From positions 3,378,468 through 3,442,467 of the forward strand of contig NZ_LN929908.1 of assembly GCF_001494595.1 (NCBI RefSeq): a stretch of 64,000 bases of DNA. The letters are read 5' to 3'. This DNA comes from Mycobacterium sp. M26 (GTDB lineage: Bacteria; Actinomycetota; Actinomycetes; Mycobacteriales; Mycobacteriaceae). A program made the translations under genes and the position numbers. This document shows, one piece after another, positions 25,863 through 34,121 of this stretch (position 1 is its first letter; every line of letters begins with the position of its first letter). Under the pieces are notes generated by a model. That model saw only the letters and a program-made list of their open reading frames with translations. It was not told where the DNA came from and ran no database searches.

Positions 25863-26860
25863 CCGACGTCTTCGGCAAGGTCCACCTCGGCTACCTCGTC
25901 ATCGAGACGAACAAGTTCGACGACTGGCGGCGGTTCGGCCGCGACGCGATCGGCATGCATGTCGATGACACGCTGCCCGATGTCCTACGCTTCCGCCTCG
26001 ACGACAACGAGTGCCGGTTCCTCCTGCAGCGCGGCCCGGCCGAGGACACCACCGCCCTGGGGTGGGAACTCGACGACCACGCCACCTTTGACGCCATCGA
26101 GAAGCGGATCCGCGATCGTGGTGTCCCGGCCATCGAGGGCTCCGTCGAGGAGGCGGCGCTGCGTGGCGTCGAGCGGTTCCTGCGTTTCCCCGGCCCCAAT
26201 GGCCTGGCCCAGGAGATGTACGTGCGCGCCCACGCCTCAGCGCAACCGCTGAGCCTAGCTGCCGCCGGCGGATTCGTCACGGGTGCCGACGGGATGGGCC
26301 ATGTGGCCATCGCCACCAAGAAGCCGCGCCAGATGCGCGGTTACTACAGCACGGTGTTCGATGCCCGGTTGTCGGACTACATCGATGAGACGATCAATGG
26401 ACTGAAGTTCAAGATCCGCTTCCTGCGGGTCAACGAACGCCACCACACCGTCGCGATCGCGGCGGTCAACCGGTTGCCCGTCAACCCGATTCGGACCCGG
26501 ATCCAGCACTGCAACGTCCAGGTCGCCGAGCTCGACGACCTGACGCTGGCCTATCAGCGGGTCAAGGAACTCGGCTTCGACATGGCGTTGTCGATCGGCC
26601 AGCACACCAACGACAAGGAGTTGTCGTTCTACGCGATGACGCCGTCGGGCTTCGAGTGGGAGCTCGGCTGGAATCCGATCGTGGTCGACGAATCCACCTG
26701 GGAGCCAACGACCCACCAGGGCATCAGCATCTGGGGCCATACCCCGGAAGGCCAGACCATCGTCGATCTGCTCGGCCGGTTCAAAACGGGCGCGCAATCG
26801 GTGTTGCACCGGGAGGACGTCGTTCCCGCCCTCGCCGGCGCAGGGATCGCCGACAGCTAA
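25859..26860 (+). CDS. Extradiol catechol dioxygenase, type I (VOC fold)
   Basis: A 333-residue two-domain VOC-fold dioxygenase. The iron ligands are His148 (GMGHVAIAT), His217 (RIQHCNVQV) and Glu268 (FEWELGW); His195 or His196 in NERHHTVAI is the likely catalytic base. These place it with BphC/HsaC-type type I enzymes. E. coli MhpB, which does the same step in the mhp pathway, is a non-homologous type III enzyme, so this operon mixes an MhpA-like hydroxylase with a BphC-like cleavage enzyme. The real start is ATG 25859, overlapping the hydrolase stop; the longer frame from 25616 is spurious. Confidence 0.9.
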   Translation: MTDVFGKVHLGYLVIETNKFDDWRRFGRDAIGMHVDDTLPDVLRFRLDDNECRFLLQRGPAEDTTALGWELDDHATFDAIEKRIRDRGVPAIEGSVEEAALRGVERFLRFPGPNGLAQEMYVRAHASAQPLSLAAAGGFVTGADGMGHVAIATKKPRQMRGYYSTVFDARLSDYIDETINGLKFKIRFLRVNERHHTVAIAAVNRLPVNPIRTRIQHCNVQVAELDDLTLAYQRVKELGFDMALSIGQHTNDKELSFYAMTPSGFEWELGWNPIVVDESTWEPTTHQGISIWGHTPEGQTIVDLLGRFKTGAQSVLHREDVVPALAGAGIADS

Positions 26861-26878
26861 GGCCCTTGCAACACCGAT
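26797..26878. repeat. Distant inverted repeat spanning the end of the dioxygenase gene
   Basis: ATCGGTGTTGCA at 26797-26808 (inside the coding end) is exactly complementary to TGCAACACCGAT at 26867-26878, just after the stop. The 58-nt separation is long for a simple terminator, but the site lies between convergent genes, so it could stabilise or end the transcript. It may also be chance. Confidence 0.3.
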
Positions 26879-26949
26879 CCTGTAGCTATCGACACATCCA
26901 CTCGCAACTTTGATCGATACCAACAGCTTCGGCGACGACGGCAGAGGCG

Positions 26950-29244
26950 CTACACCCGAGGATCGTGCACGTAGGTCCGGAACACGTCGGCCGGGATGGC
27001 GTTGCCGGTGAACAGGTCGTGGATCAGGCTGACGCTCGGTCGCGGCGTGCGCTCCAGCGTCACCGGGTCATAGGAGTACAGCCCGTACTTCGGGTCGTAG
27101 CCGAGCACCCATTCCAGGTTGTCGGTCAGCGACCATGCGGTGTAGCCCTTGATGTCCATCCCCTCGGAGATCGCCTTGCTGATCACCGCCAGATGCCGCA
27201 CCGTGTAGGAGGCGCGCTTGGTGTCGGCGGCGTCGGCCAGGCCGTTCTCGGTGACCCACAACGGGACTCCGTAGGAGTTGGCGATATCGAGGACGTCGCG
27301 CAATCCGGCGGGGTTGATGATCTGCGCAGTGTCGCTGCACTCGGTGGCCGGGCACCCGCCTGCCACCACATTGAGTAGCGGGGAGAACTCCGGGTAACCC
27401 TTGATGATCGGCAGCGCGGCGTCGCTGAACGCGCCGCGGTAGGCGGCCACGATGCCCTGGCTGTAATAGTTCACCCCGAAGTAGTCGGCCTTGCCGGCCA
27501 GTTCGGGATGGATCTCGTCCGGGGTGATGACACCGTCGAAGTTGGCGTCGACCTCGCCGCGGATCACCGCGTCGGGGAACCAGCGGTTGTAGAAGTCGCT
27601 GAAGTCGGCCGCGGCTTGCTGATCGACCGGATTGGCCGGGTCACCCCCGCGCCAGGAGTACATGTTGAGCGCGAAGCCCACCTCGGCGTCCGAATCCAGT
27701 TGGTGGATCAGGTCATAGGACGCGGAGTACGCCTTGGCCTGGTTGAGCAGGCCGAGCGCCACCAGGTCCGGCCGACTCAGCGCCGGCGGGAAGTTGGTGG
27801 CCAGCGGGATCGCATAGTAGGAGGTGAGCATCGAGTTCACCGGCTCGTTGAGCACCACCCACGTCTTGACCTCGGGGCCGAATTTGTAGGCGAGGTAGGC
27901 GGCGTACTTCTCGAACTCGGTGACCGTCGACGACGACACCCAGCCGGCACCCGACTGCGGGGTCTGGCCCAGGATTTCCTGGATCCGGGCCTGCGCCGGG
28001 TTGTTCACCCACAACGGCAGCGTGAAGTGGTTGATGGTGACCATCGGTGCCAGGCCCGCGGCGTTCATCGCCGTCAACACGTCCTGGTAGTGGCTGACCG
28101 CGTCCTGATCGGCCAGCGCGTCGAGCTGGGCCAGTACCTCCTGCGTGAACCCGTTGGAGATGTCCACCGAGGCAGTCGAATTCGGGAAGATCCGGCTCCA
28201 CTCGATACCCATCCGGAAGGTGTCGGCACCAACTCCGTTGCGGGCCAGGTCGATATCGGTCTGGTATTGACTCCACGCGCCCGGGCCGTCCTCGGGCACC
28301 GCACCCTTCCAGCCGAGCAGCAGCTTGTTGGCGACGTCATGGGTCCACTGCCACCAGTCGGAGTTGACGTCCAACGACGCGCCGGCGCCCATCTCGGACT
28401 GGAAGCCCGCGGTCGAGACACCCCAGTGGAACCCGTCCGGGAAAGCCAGTGCGGTGGTGGCGCCCGTCCCGTCGAAGGTCAGCTTGACGGTGGCCGTGGT
28501 CGTCGCCCTCGGCAGATAGTCCGAGAGCAGTGATCCCAGGAGCGGAATGCTGCGGATCAGGTCGGTCGGGACCGCCTGCAGGCCGGCCAGGCCGTGGATG
28601 TGGAAACTGGTGTCGTCGCTGACGGCGACGGTGAAGGCGTCGTCACCGCCGTAGGACCCGAAGTCGACCACCGGGGTGTACGTGAAGGCGCCGGTGTTCT
28701 GGTCGATGGTGACCCGACCGAGGGTGGGCGCGCTGATCACGCTGTACACCAACCGATCGCCGTCGGCGTCGGCACCGCCGATGGTGCCGGTCACCACCCC
28801 GTCGACGGTCTGCGAGGTGATCGTCGGATTGGTAGTCGGGTACTTGTTGAGGAAGGTGCGCTCGAGTTCGCGCCGCGCACCCTCCAATAGGCTCAGGACG
28901 GTCGTGCTGCTGGCCGGTGCTATCGGCGCGCCGGTGCGCACCGCCCTCCCGGTCGTCAGTGGCGCAGCCGAGGTGACGGTGCGCTGCGCGCTCACAGATG
29001 CAGAAACCTTGGTGCGCTTGGCATTTGGTGACGCTGGTGCCGTCCGGGACGACGATCGCGCCGACTGCCCGTGCGTCGAGCCGGCCGACCGGGCACTGCC
29101 CGCATCCGAGGACCCGCTGTCGGCGCTGGCCGGTGCGGCCAGCCCGGTCGCCACCGCCGCCCCGATCCCCAGGGCCACGGCGAGCGCACCCACGCGCCCG
29201 ATGCTGGCCGCCGCACGCGTCGGCCGCCGATGCGCTGTTCTCAT
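26950..29244 (-). CDS. Secreted GH1 beta-glucosidase with Ig-like module
   Basis: A 764-residue exported protein. Residues 1-42 are a signal peptide (RVGALAVALGIGAAVATGLA, then APASADS), followed by a Ser/Ala-rich linker. Residues about 140-260 form a repeat-like beta module (GTIGGADADGDRLVYSV, GAFTYTPVVDFG) of the cadherin/VCBS type. From about 270 a full glycoside hydrolase family 1 barrel follows, with acid/base Glu467 in LNEPVN and nucleophile Glu666 in VTENGLAD. GH1 enzymes release terminal beta-glucose. Secretion of a GH1 fused to this module is unusual. The start is ATG 29244; a TTG at 29274 is less likely. Stand-alone gene. Confidence 0.9.
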   Translation of the reverse strand: MRTAHRRPTRAAASIGRVGALAVALGIGAAVATGLAAPASADSGSSDAGSARSAGSTHGQSARSSSRTAPASPNAKRTKVSASVSAQRTVTSAAPLTTGRAVRTGAPIAPASSTTVLSLLEGARRELERTFLNKYPTTNPTITSQTVDGVVTGTIGGADADGDRLVYSVISAPTLGRVTIDQNTGAFTYTPVVDFGSYGGDDAFTVAVSDDTSFHIHGLAGLQAVPTDLIRSIPLLGSLLSDYLPRATTTATVKLTFDGTGATTALAFPDGFHWGVSTAGFQSEMGAGASLDVNSDWWQWTHDVANKLLLGWKGAVPEDGPGAWSQYQTDIDLARNGVGADTFRMGIEWSRIFPNSTASVDISNGFTQEVLAQLDALADQDAVSHYQDVLTAMNAAGLAPMVTINHFTLPLWVNNPAQARIQEILGQTPQSGAGWVSSSTVTEFEKYAAYLAYKFGPEVKTWVVLNEPVNSMLTSYYAIPLATNFPPALSRPDLVALGLLNQAKAYSASYDLIHQLDSDAEVGFALNMYSWRGGDPANPVDQQAAADFSDFYNRWFPDAVIRGEVDANFDGVITPDEIHPELAGKADYFGVNYYSQGIVAAYRGAFSDAALPIIKGYPEFSPLLNVVAGGCPATECSDTAQIINPAGLRDVLDIANSYGVPLWVTENGLADAADTKRASYTVRHLAVISKAISEGMDIKGYTAWSLTDNLEWVLGYDPKYGLYSYDPVTLERTPRPSVSLIHDLFTGNAIPADVFRTYVHDPRV

Positions 29245-29309
29245 GTCCGAACTCCCGCCCCGTCGCGGTGTCAATTAACGGACATGATGGTTGCGCCCGT
29301 CAGGGCACG

Positions 29310-30158
29310 TCAAGCACCCGCGCGGGACAGGAACGGCAGCAGGCGGTCGGCGAACCGCGTCGGGCATTCGATCTGCGGCATGTGGCCGACCCCCGACAGC
29401 AGGTGCACCTCGGCGTGCGGGTAGACCCGTTGCGCCTCGCGGATGTGGTGGGCCGGCAGTACGCGGTCCTTGCTGCCCCACATGATCAGGGTGGGCCGAG
29501 GGTTCGCCGCGACCGCCGCAGCCAGGTCGCGCCGCCACTCGGGTTTCACACCGCGCGGCGTCCCCAGCGACAGCGTGGTTTCGCGCAGCACGGCGCCGGC
29601 ATGGGGCTGCCGGGCGACGGCATAGGCGTGGTCGATGCGTTCCTTGGTGGCCACCGCCTTGTCGGCGTGGATCAGCCGTTCCAGCAGCACCGCGTTCAGC
29701 CGGGAGGGCTTGCGGATGGTCAGCTCCCCGAGCACAGGAACGGTCAGCATCCGCAGCAGCGGGGTGACCTCGGTGCCGAATCCGGCGCTGTTGATCAAGG
29801 CCATGCTGGCCACCCGGTCCGGCTGGTCAGCCAGCATCTGCTGGGCGATGGCGCCACCGAGGGAGTTGCCGACAATGTGCACCGGCCGGGTTTCGCCGAG
29901 CTCGTCGAGGGTGCGCCCGACGCCGCGCGCCAGCACCGCCAGGGTGATGGCCTCGCGGGGCCGGTCGGAGAACCCGAACCCGGGCACGTCGAGCGAGATC
30001 ACCCGATGGTTGCGAGCCAGACGCTCATGCTGCGGCGCCCAGTCCTCCAGGCTGCGGCCGATGCCGTGGACGAGCAGCACCGGCGAGCGATCCGGGTCGC
30101 CGTCGACCCGGACCCGGGTGCGTCGCCCATCGACGTCGATGAAGGCGGGCCTGCTCAT
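29310..30158 (-). CDS. Alpha/beta hydrolase (esterase-like)
   Basis: A 282-residue alpha/beta hydrolase. The oxyanion loop is LLVHGIGRSLEDW, the nucleophile elbow is VGNSLGGAIAQQ, the acid is in MWGSKDRVLP and the base in GVGHMPQIE. ATG 30158 overlaps the monooxygenase stop by 4 bp (ATGA), so the two are translationally coupled. A Baeyer-Villiger enzyme makes an ester or lactone, and this hydrolase would open it, a standard two-step ketone breakdown. The longer open frame to 30473 is antisense to nothing useful and out of phase with the monooxygenase, so it was dropped. Confidence 0.88.
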   Translation of the reverse strand: MSRPAFIDVDGRRTRVRVDGDPDRSPVLLVHGIGRSLEDWAPQHERLARNHRVISLDVPGFGFSDRPREAITLAVLARGVGRTLDELGETRPVHIVGNSLGGAIAQQMLADQPDRVASMALINSAGFGTEVTPLLRMLTVPVLGELTIRKPSRLNAVLLERLIHADKAVATKERIDHAYAVARQPHAGAVLRETTLSLGTPRGVKPEWRRDLAAAVAANPRPTLIMWGSKDRVLPAHHIREAQRVYPHAEVHLLSGVGHMPQIECPTRFADRLLPFLSRAGA

Positions 30159-31681
30159 GCCGTGGCGAAGTCCGGCTTGGCGGCCACCGGGGTGACGGTG
30201 CTGAACCGCAGCGCGGCGTCGGCCACCGGCCCCTTGCGCAGCCGCTCGTGGTCGGACTTGTAGTCCATCGCCACGGTCCACGGGCCCGTGGTGCCCTGCT
30301 GCGGGAAGGTGTCGAGTGCGCGCAGGACGTAACCGGCCGAGAAGTCCAGCAGCGGGCGCCGCTCGATGCTCGGGTCGTCGAGCACCGGGACCACGCTGGT
30401 GTAGCCGTGCTGATCCATGTAGGCGAGCAGCCGGCACAGGTGCTCGCACACCAGATCCACCTTGAGCGTCCACGAGGAGTTGGTGTAGCCGATCGCGAAG
30501 GAGAAGTTCGGCAGACCCGACAGCATGAAGCTCTTGTAGGCCAGGCTCTCGTGCAGGTCCACATCGTTCCCGTCGACGGTCAGCGTCATGCCGCCGAAGG
30601 CCAGCAGCTTCAGGCCCGTCGCGGTGACGATGATGTCGGCCTCGATCTCCTTACCGGATTCCAGCAGGATGCCGGTCTTGGTGAAACGGGCGATCCGGTC
30701 GGTCACCACCGAGGCCTTGCCCGCGGAGATCGCCTTGAACAGATCCGAATCCGGCACCGCGCACATGCGCTGATCCCACGGGTTGTAGGCCGGGTTGAAG
30801 TGGGTATCGACCTCGTAGCCCTCCGGAAGGGCCTTGACGTTGAGGGCGCGGATGATCCGGCGTACCTGCTTGGGGTAGCGCTGGCTGGCGCTGTAGATGA
30901 GCCGCTGGCGACCGACGTTGAGCTTGCGGGTGATCCGATAGGCCAGCTTCTCGGGCAGCGCCTTGCGCAGCGAGTTCGCGATCGGATCCTTGCGCGGCAG
31001 CGGCATCACGTAGGACGGCGAGCGCTGCAGCATGGTGATGTGGGCGGCGTCGTCGGCCATGGCCGGGATCAGGGTGACGGCGGTGGCACCGGATCCGATG
31101 ACCACCACCTTCTTGCCGCGGTAGTCGAGGTCCTCGGGCCACTGCTGCGGGTGCACGATCACACCCTGGAACTCGTCCTCACCGGCGAACTCGGGGCGAT
31201 ACCCGCCGGCGTAGTCGTAGTAGCCCGCGGCCGAGAACAGCCAGTCACAGGTGACGACGGCCTGCTCGCCGCCGCGCTCCAGGGTGACCGTCCACTGGGC
31301 GGTCTGCGAGTCGAAGTTGGCACCGATCACCTTGTGCTGCAGGTAGATCCGGCGGGCCAGGTCGTCCTCTTCGATGACCTCGTGGAGGTAGTCGAGGATC
31401 TCGTGGGCGTCGGCGATGGCGTTCTCCGAGGTCCACGGCTTGAACTCGTAGCCGAAGGTGTGCAGATCGGAGTCCGAGCGGATGCCCGGGTAGCGGAACA
31501 GGTCCCATGTCCCGCCGATGGCCTCGCGGCCGTCCACGATCGCGAAGGTCTTGCCCGGCTGCTTGGTCACCAGGTGATGGCCGAGGCCGATCCCGGAGAT
31601 GCCGGCGCCGACGATCAGCACGTTGACGTGGCCGGTCAGTGGCTGCTTGGGGCGGGCCTGGTTGAACGAGGTGACGGTCAT
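30155..31681 (-). CDS. Baeyer-Villiger-type flavin monooxygenase (EthA-like)
   Basis: A 508-residue FAD/NADPH monooxygenase. The FAD motif is VGAGISGIGLG, followed by GGTWDLFRYPGIRSDSD. The Baeyer-Villiger fingerprint FxGxxxHxxxWP is exact (FQGVIVHPQQWP, about residues 160-171), and the NADPH motif VIGSGATAVTL follows. Similarity to EthA runs through NPWDQRMCAVP and the YTNSSWTLKVDLV block. It would convert ketones to esters or S-oxidise thioethers and thioamides. The start is ATG 31681; a GTG at 31690 is possible. A TetR gene faces it across a dyad, as with ethA-ethR, but I do not claim orthology with EthA. Confidence 0.9.
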   Translation of the reverse strand: MTVTSFNQARPKQPLTGHVNVLIVGAGISGIGLGHHLVTKQPGKTFAIVDGREAIGGTWDLFRYPGIRSDSDLHTFGYEFKPWTSENAIADAHEILDYLHEVIEEDDLARRIYLQHKVIGANFDSQTAQWTVTLERGGEQAVVTCDWLFSAAGYYDYAGGYRPEFAGEDEFQGVIVHPQQWPEDLDYRGKKVVVIGSGATAVTLIPAMADDAAHITMLQRSPSYVMPLPRKDPIANSLRKALPEKLAYRITRKLNVGRQRLIYSASQRYPKQVRRIIRALNVKALPEGYEVDTHFNPAYNPWDQRMCAVPDSDLFKAISAGKASVVTDRIARFTKTGILLESGKEIEADIIVTATGLKLLAFGGMTLTVDGNDVDLHESLAYKSFMLSGLPNFSFAIGYTNSSWTLKVDLVCEHLCRLLAYMDQHGYTSVVPVLDDPSIERRPLLDFSAGYVLRALDTFPQQGTTGPWTVAMDYKSDHERLRKGPVADAALRFSTVTPVAAKPDFATA

Positions 31682-31705
31682 CGGGAACACTCCGCATCGA
31701 GGGTA

Positions 31706-31737
31706 GAAACTGTAACGCGAATAATGTTATAGTTTTC
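31706..31737. promoter_or_regulatory. Probable TetR operator for the monooxygenase operon
   Basis: AAACTGTAAC (31707-31716) and GTTATAGTTT (31726-31735) form an inverted repeat with one mismatch and a 9-nt AT-rich spacer. It lies between the divergent monooxygenase and TetR starts. The AT-rich spacer may include one -10 element. Confidence 0.75.
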
Positions 31738-31775
31738 CCGGCAGCTGTCAAGAGGTCGAGAAGAAGAGGATGCAC

Positions 31776-32387
31776 ATGACCACAGTGGTTCCGCGGCGGG
31801 CGCCGGTGCAGGCCCGCAGCCGGCAGACCGTGGAGCGCATCCTCGATGCGGCGACGACGATCGCCGACGAAGACGGCATCGACGCCGTCACCACCCGCAC
31901 CATCGCCGACCGCGCCGGGGTGTCCTATCCCTCGCTCTACCGCTTCTTCGCCGACCGCGACGCGATCCTCGACGAGCTGATGGAACGGCACTGCGCCGAG
32001 ATCGACGCCCTGTGTGTGGCCGCCGAGCAGACCTGGGAGATCACCTCGTTCGCCGAGTTGTTCAACAACGAGATCGACCTGCACGTCGCGTACTACCGGC
32101 AGCATCCCAGCTCAGCGAGCCTCTGGATGGGTGGGCGGACCTCCCCCACCGTCACCAAGCACGTCCACCTGCGGATGCAGACGCTGGCCAACCGACTGCA
32201 CGACATCCTGGTCGACCGGGGGCTGATCCCCGCCACCACCGACCGGCGCAACATGCTGGTGGCCGTCGAGATGGCCGACCGCGTACTGGAGTTGTCCTAC
32301 CGCGACAACAGCGATTTCGACGAGCACATTCTCGACATCGGCCGCACCGCACTGGTCGCGTTCGGCCACGCGCTCGCCGGCTCCTGA
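31776..32387 (+). CDS. TetR-family regulator, divergent from the monooxygenase operon
   Basis: A 203-residue TetR regulator: HTH at about residues 22-65 (RILDAATTIADEDGIDAVTT, then AGVSYPSLYRFFADRDAIL), ligand domain after it. The ATG at 31776 is placed 6 bases after GAAGAGG; the ATG at 31770 directly abuts that site. It is divergent from the Baeyer-Villiger monooxygenase with a near-perfect dyad between them, so it most likely represses itself and that operon. It is convergent with the membrane-protein gene downstream. Confidence 0.9.
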   Translation: MTTVVPRRAPVQARSRQTVERILDAATTIADEDGIDAVTTRTIADRAGVSYPSLYRFFADRDAILDELMERHCAEIDALCVAAEQTWEITSFAELFNNEIDLHVAYYRQHPSSASLWMGGRTSPTVTKHVHLRMQTLANRLHDILVDRGLIPATTDRRNMLVAVEMADRVLELSYRDNSDFDEHILDIGRTALVAFGHALAGS

Positions 32388-32400
32388 ACAAGCGCGGGCA

Positions 32401-33279
32401 TTAGACCGCCGAATCGGCGACGAACGTGCGCATGTGCTTGAGCCCGCCGTGGCGCCATGCTTCGAATGCCCAGATCGCCGCGATGAACGGCAGCGGCCCG
32501 AACGCCGCCCACCAGCGAGCCGAACTCGGCAGGAGATCGGCGATGAACTGGGCCCGGGGCTGACCGTCGACCACCGGCGGCAGCCACCCGTTCAGCAGGA
32601 TCGACAACATCCTGGTGGTCTCAAACGGGCCGACCACCGTCGCCAGCGACCACCCCAGCGAGGCGATGAGCAACGCCCACGGCCAGGCCAGGAGCAGCGA
32701 CTGGTCATCGACGATGTCCGCCGCACACCGGATCGACTCGGCGATGAAGGCGATCGACAACGCACCGACCAGGCAGGCGACCTGAGCGGCCAGCAGATCG
32801 TCGAGAACGGTGGTGCTGGATTCCGCACCGTGCCGATTGGGCAGACCGATGGCCAGCGACAGCAACCCGGCCACGATCGCCAACAGGGCGATCCGTCCGG
32901 TGGTGTCCTCCACGCGGCTGAACGACGTGAACAGGGTGTCGATCACCAGCCGCGAGGCTGCCCGCGGGCGAGTGCGGTACAGCACCATGACGATCACCCC
33001 GGACAACACGATCGCCGTCAGCCAGGCCACCACCGCGGTGCAGATCGCCGCCAGCGCAAGTGATCCGACGATCGGCACCATCCACGAGTCGGTCCGGTCG
33101 CTGCTCTGCACGACGATGAGCGGCACCACTCCGATGGCGAGCACGCCCACGAATCCGACCAGAAGCGGCACGGTGAAACTGGTGACGTCGCCGGCATCGA
33201 TGTCGGGATCGCGGTTGCGGATCGCCGCGAATTCGGCCGCCAGGACGGCGCGCACCCGTTGGCGTGACGGGCGGACCAC
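32401..33279 (-). CDS. Multi-pass membrane protein of unknown function
   Basis: A 292-residue membrane protein with about seven hydrophobic segments, including FTVPLLVGFVGVLAIGVVPL, SLALAAICTAVVAWLTAIVL, IALLAIVAGLLSLAIGL and LLAAQVACLVGALSIAFIA. The N-terminus is basic and cytoplasmic (RPSRQRVRAVLAAEFAAIR). No catalytic motif is visible. The start is GTG 33279; no nearby ATG fits. The nearest genes are a TetR (convergent) and an M15 peptidase lipoprotein upstream on the same strand, separated from this gene by a strong hairpin, so it is probably its own unit. Confidence 0.65.
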   Translation of the reverse strand: MVRPSRQRVRAVLAAEFAAIRNRDPDIDAGDVTSFTVPLLVGFVGVLAIGVVPLIVVQSSDRTDSWMVPIVGSLALAAICTAVVAWLTAIVLSGVIVMVLYRTRPRAASRLVIDTLFTSFSRVEDTTGRIALLAIVAGLLSLAIGLPNRHGAESSTTVLDDLLAAQVACLVGALSIAFIAESIRCAADIVDDQSLLLAWPWALLIASLGWSLATVVGPFETTRMLSILLNGWLPPVVDGQPRAQFIADLLPSSARWWAAFGPLPFIAAIWAFEAWRHGGLKHMRTFVADSAV

Positions 33280-33339
33280 CGTCAGCCTCCGCCGACTTGG
33301 TTGAGAACCACCATCTCGATCTACCTCAGCGGTATCGCG

Positions 33340-33390
33340 TCTGCGGACAGATCGCGAAATCGGGCGCCGAAATCACGATCTGTCCCCAGA
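33340..33390 (-). terminator. Hairpin between two minus-strand genes
   Basis: GGACAGATCG (33345-33354) pairs perfectly with CGATCTGTCC (33376-33385), and four more outer pairs (TCTG/CAGA) follow after one mismatch. It lies 15 bases downstream of the M15 lipoprotein stop on the minus strand, consistent with a terminator for that gene. Confidence 0.6.
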
Positions 33391-33404
33391 CTCGGCGCCA
33401 TAGC

Positions 33405-34097
33405 TCAGGGCTTCTCGAAATGCTGGTAGTCGATCGGGTTGTGCCAGCTTCCGCCCCAGACCCAGCCGCGGTCGGTGAACGCCCGCACCGCCGGGTCGCC
33501 GGCGTGCAGGATCCCCGGATCGCGGCGGCTGCGGTCCAGGTACGCCGCGGCGGTTTTCGGTTGCAGGTCACCTGATGTCGTGATGTACGGGTTGAGCAGA
33601 GGATTGATGTCGACGGCGCGGCCATAGGCGTGCTGTGACCATGCCCGTCCGGAGGGCAGCGGACGACAGTTGAATGCCGAGGTGTTGTTGTCCTCCATCG
33701 ACAACTCGTCCTCGGCGTTGGGGTAATGCTCGACGGTCTGCATCCTCGCGATCGGATAGCGCTGCCTGAGCAGATCGCCGAAGATCGCGATCACATCGGC
33801 CGCGACGGCCTCGTTGACCACCAGCGCACCACGATGCACCTCGCCGTCGAAACCCACATAGTCGAGTTCGACACGGCGCAACTGCTGCGGCGCGACGGGA
33901 CAGTCCGGGTGCCAGGTGGCGCCGAGGTCGGCGGCGGTCACCGGACGCACGACGGCCTGCTGCTGCTCCGCGGTGGGGACGGCCGCCGCCGTCGAACCGG
34001 GCGTGACGACCGGCGGCGGCGCCGGTGCCTCGGGCTGCGCACACGACGTCAGCACCAGGGCCGCAGCGACTACCAGCGACACCGGACGCAATGACAT
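33405..34097 (-). CDS. M15-family peptidoglycan peptidase lipoprotein
   Basis: A 230-residue exported lipoprotein. The signal peptide ends in a lipobox LTSC (Cys about residue 19) and is followed by a Pro/Ala-rich linker. The C-terminal half has an M15 zinc peptidase fold: the metal site SQHAYGRAVDINPLLNP (His and Asp) and the terminal DYQHFEK histidine, plus NTSAFNCRPLPSG. These enzymes cut D-Ala or L-Ala-D-Glu bonds in wall peptides. Together with the VanX-type gene at 15566 the window holds two M15 enzymes of different branches. ATG 34097. Confidence 0.85.
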   Translation of the reverse strand: MSLRPVSLVVAAALVLTSCAQPEAPAPPPVVTPGSTAAAVPTAEQQQAVVRPVTAADLGATWHPDCPVAPQQLRRVELDYVGFDGEVHRGALVVNEAVAADVIAIFGDLLRQRYPIARMQTVEHYPNAEDELSMEDNNTSAFNCRPLPSGRAWSQHAYGRAVDINPLLNPYITTSGDLQPKTAAAYLDRSRRDPGILHAGDPAVRAFTDRGWVWGGSWHNPIDYQHFEKP

Positions 34098-34121
34098 GGC
34101 GGGAGCCTACGCGCAGGCGAT

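Noticed and set aside
19901..26860. Steroid hsa (ring A/B) degradation cluster
   Set aside because: No HsaA/HsaB flavin pair; the hydroxylase is MhpA-like, so a simpler phenol is more likely.
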